From Carposina sasakii (lineage: Eukaryota > Arthropoda > Insecta > Lepidoptera > Carposinidae), in contig CP053153.1 in assembly GCA_014607495.2 (NCBI GenBank), positions 11,718,001 through 11,782,000 on the forward strand: a stretch of 64,000 nt of DNA, read 5' to 3'. The position numbers and the translations under genes were made by a program. Every line of letters starts with the position of its first letter. The first letter of the stretch is position 1. The notes under the pieces are model-generated. The model saw nothing but the letters and a program-made list of their open reading frames with translations. It was not told the DNA's origin and ran no database searches. Below, in pieces: positions 61,171 through 64,000 of this stretch.

Positions 61171-62230
61171 TAATAATGTGAATTGCGTTTTCCATCCCTT
61201 AGGTAGAATAGTCCGATGTGGTGGAACGTTAATTATGATGAGGCGCGGGCAGCATTCCTGAACTCCGGCAGGTAGCTATCGGAATTCCAAGGCGGCCATA
61301 TTGACCTCAAATAATTATAATATCGCATTGTTTCGGCAGAATTTCAAATTACTGCGGAATTCAGTCACCTGCCTATTTTATCTCTATTGAATTTTAATTA
61401 AATTTGCGCTGTTATTTTTCCCTATAGTAAAACAGCAAAGTGATTTAAAACAGCCTAAATAAACAAGGTTAAGCGACCCCTTGTAAAATTAAATCCATTA
61501 TCCTACCAAATTTCGCTTATAACTAGATAATTTTATAAAGTTCTGTTCCGTCACTTCTTTTTGTTTGCTGGAAGAAATCTCTTGAAGAAATAAGCATGCC
61601 ATTGTACATTTCTCCTGTAGAATAAAGAATAAGAATAGGGACTATTACTCGTCCGCGTAAGCTTTAGAAGTCCCGATAATTTCCGTTCTTGTGGGAATAT
61701 TGGGAACTCGTTTCTAACTGGATGCCTACGTCATATAATTAACACACCACCACTCCCAATTTCAAATCTCTACGATCAACAGTTTGGCTGTTGATCCATC
61801 AATAAGTTATTCAGGATAAAGCAATTTATATATACCTAAATATTAAATATATATAGATAAATTAAAATACAGGTTTAGACTGAGTTCAAAATAAATGTCG
61901 AAAGATCTGAAACTAATGACTCGAAGCAAGCATTTAATATTTCACGTGTACCTACAGTCCCCAAAATTCGTAATATCAGGCATGTCGCTTGTTTTTTTTT
62001 TATATAAATTACATGCCGTGAACCGTCTCCCGGTTTTTTATTTGTAATTTTTTACATGACCGGCTTACTCGCTTTTTATTCATCGATGTCTGCACAGTGA
62101 ATAATTTTAAGAGGGTAGGTTTTTTCTGTCATTACTTACCTATATGTTTTGAAGGTTAGTTGTTATATCATTTACTGCGGACTTAGTGTGAACATAGAGA
62201 ACTTAATTAGATAATAATATATAGGTATAA

Positions 62231-62383
62231 ATGCAGTTTTCACTTCGAACTCGTTCACGTTAACGTAAATCAGCGAGCCAAGCACATTATGGTATGATGA
62301 CGTGATTTGATGAATAAAACTGAAAAATAACAGCTCTACGTAATTAATAGTTTACGTCAACGCGTTCAAAGTGAAAACTTGCA
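62231..62383. mobile_element. short palindromic MITE
   Basis: The arms GTTTTCACTTCGAACTCGTT and TTAACGTAAA pair with TTTACGTCAACGCGTT and CAAAGTGAAAAC; the total is about 150 bp. Confidence 0.65.
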
Positions 62384-64000
62384 CTCAGCCCTATGAATAC
62401 TATATTATATACTCTCATATTTGTGTAAAGTACTGTCAGTACCTACATAAACCGGTTTTATCAATATACTAATTATATAAATATGTAGAACTCGTAGAGA
62501 CGTCAAAAATAATTTTACCAAAGTGTATTATTAGTGTGTGATATTTTGTATGTGAAAGTCTTAAATAGGTAACCATAACCTTAGACTACGCGTTACCGAT
62601 AGAAAACTATGGATTTTTGTCAAGACCATTAAAAATAAAAATATTACTCTTAGCCCTCAGCAAAAAGCACAAACGCTCCAATAATCCCAACACCTATTCC
62701 GGTCACAAACTTGCGCCACGTAATGCTGAGTTTCTCACGTACCCAACAATAAAACTCAAAGAAATCCAACTCGACAGGAAACTTACTGATAACTACACTT
62801 TATATAAAGTGAGAACACGAGTCGTGAGGTAACGTGTAAACAAGCACTTTCAAAGCTGTGAGAGACTGTTTTTTATAGATAACTGACTTCTCTTGTGTAA
62901 AATGAGACGTAATTTATCAATGAAATCATTATTTTCAATTACGAATCCCAAAGTGGACCTCATTCAACCGTTTTGTAATGGAGCAATTGAATAGACTACG
63001 GAAAGCGTAGCACGACTACGAACCGTAGTAGTCGAAAACAACGGAAGATAAGTACATATTACCCGTAATAGTAGCAAGATTACATAATCATTTGATTTTT
63101 TACTGCTAAGCCACGTTTAGAAACATACATAAATTATCAGTGATAAATTGCTAGCATATGTATCTATGTATTATAATTATAATATTGTGCAATGTATTTA
63201 AATTCTAAATAAATACCTATAATTTCGAATGAAATGCAGCTGATTCGGTGGGCGGAAGCTATCATTTATAAATAGACAGAAAAAAAATATTATTGTACCA
63301 TAAATTTTACATACAAAGGCAAACTTTCTAGTGGTATTCTCTACCAGCTAACCCGGTTAATTAAGAACATTATCAAAGATACAAAAGAAAACTCTTTATT
63401 GCTATATTAGCCTGTATTCGCGAACCATTATTACAAAGTAACACGAACAACATTTAAACAAAATGCATAAACTGCTTTACTGGGAAAATATCTCGGCTGG
63501 TGTAAATCTCGCAAACAAAGCAGACAAACTCGGCTCGCCAAGCTCCGACAAGTGTGCAGTGAGTGCAGGCTGTCAAGTGAGACAGACTGCACTCACTGCA
63601 CACTCTGCAACTCGCACTGACATACTCGACCCGCGAAATTTAGGGTACCTATACACTACAAGCTCTAGCGCAGTTTTGGGCTGGAATTGGAATAGTATAG
63701 ATCAGGAATTAAGCTTGTTGTGTCTGGCTGTGTAGAGCTATTCTAATTGTAGATGACTGAGATAGAAAGGAGCAGGTTACAACTAATTTAAAGTTTATTT
63801 TCATGCGGTCAGAATCGATCATATTTATTCATTTTTTTCTGGCCCGGGATACTAGTCTAAATTAACACAAGGCATCATTATTTTCATACTCCTCTATATC
63901 ATGAGGTCTCTCTAACGAAAACTAAATTTAAAATAAGGTTAAAAACCTAATAATTAATAAGATTATAAACTAATACTAAAACTTATTTTTAAAATTGCGT
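62384..64000. other. intergenic region, no gene recognised
   Basis: Two ORFs (62617-62832, 71 codons; 63463-63735, 90 codons) have no known motifs. A cluster of CTACG/CGTAG strings lies at 62996-63040. The window ends in AT-rich DNA. Confidence 0.4.
63552..63603. repeat. 52-bp hairpin with perfect 16-bp arms
   Basis: The arms GTGTGCAGTGAGTGCA and TGCACTCACTGCACAC are exact complements. After one mismatch the pairing continues with CTGTC/GACAG, leaving a 6-base loop AAGTGA. It lies inside a 90-codon ORF (63463-63735) with no recognisable domain. Confidence 0.85.

Noticed and set aside
1..64000. CRISPR arrays, operons, phage or plasmid features
   Set aside because: The sequence is eukaryotic; repeat units here are dispersed or palindromic elements, without spaced identical direct repeats.

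Overview
The window is nuclear DNA from an insect, almost certainly a moth or butterfly. It is AT-rich, has multi-exon genes with GT-AG introns, and is crowded with repeats typical of lepidopteran genomes: tRNA-derived SINEs, 3' ends of RTE-like and other LINEs, many short palindromic MITEs and a pogo-like element. There are no operons, bacterial signals, rRNA genes or convincing tRNA genes. Species cannot be named from sequence alone.

Region 1 (1-35250) is the 3' two-thirds or so of one plus-strand gene. Fourteen exons with compatible phases (912 to the stop at 34952) encode 678 residues: about twelve WD40 repeats followed by a basic, then serine-rich and acidic tail. The start of the gene lies upstream of the window. 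The arrangement fits a NACHT- and WD-repeat (NWD2/QUI-1-like) protein, but the NACHT part is not here, so that name is an inference. The introns (up to 11.9 kb) hold most of the mobile DNA: an internally deleted, minus-strand Gypsy-like LTR retrotransposon (9874-12703) with recognisable LTRs, PBS, polypurine tract and a gag start; LINE reverse-transcriptase fragments (9555-9735, 30094-30735); SINEs; and palindromic elements, several within 15-75 bp of splice sites.

Region 2 (35250-40500) is an AT-rich intergenic stretch with few recognisable features.

Region 3 (40528-41822) is a second, intronless plus-strand gene for a 321-residue seven-transmembrane protein with class B (secretin-like) features and no large ectodomain.

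Region 4 (41840-64000) shows no further gene I can support. It contains SINEs, an RTE-type LINE 3' fragment (42157-42480), a complete 798-bp non-autonomous pogo/Tigger-like element with a transposase C-terminal relic (55018-55815), several TACAGGGTG-ended MITEs, and other hairpins.

The two genes share strand but nothing links them functionally. The most unusual observations are the LTR pair that differs almost only by small indels, a perfect 27-bp hairpin fused to a reverse-transcriptase fragment, a decayed duplicate of one WD40 exon just upstream of the real one, and repeats that crowd the splice sites of the WD40 gene.
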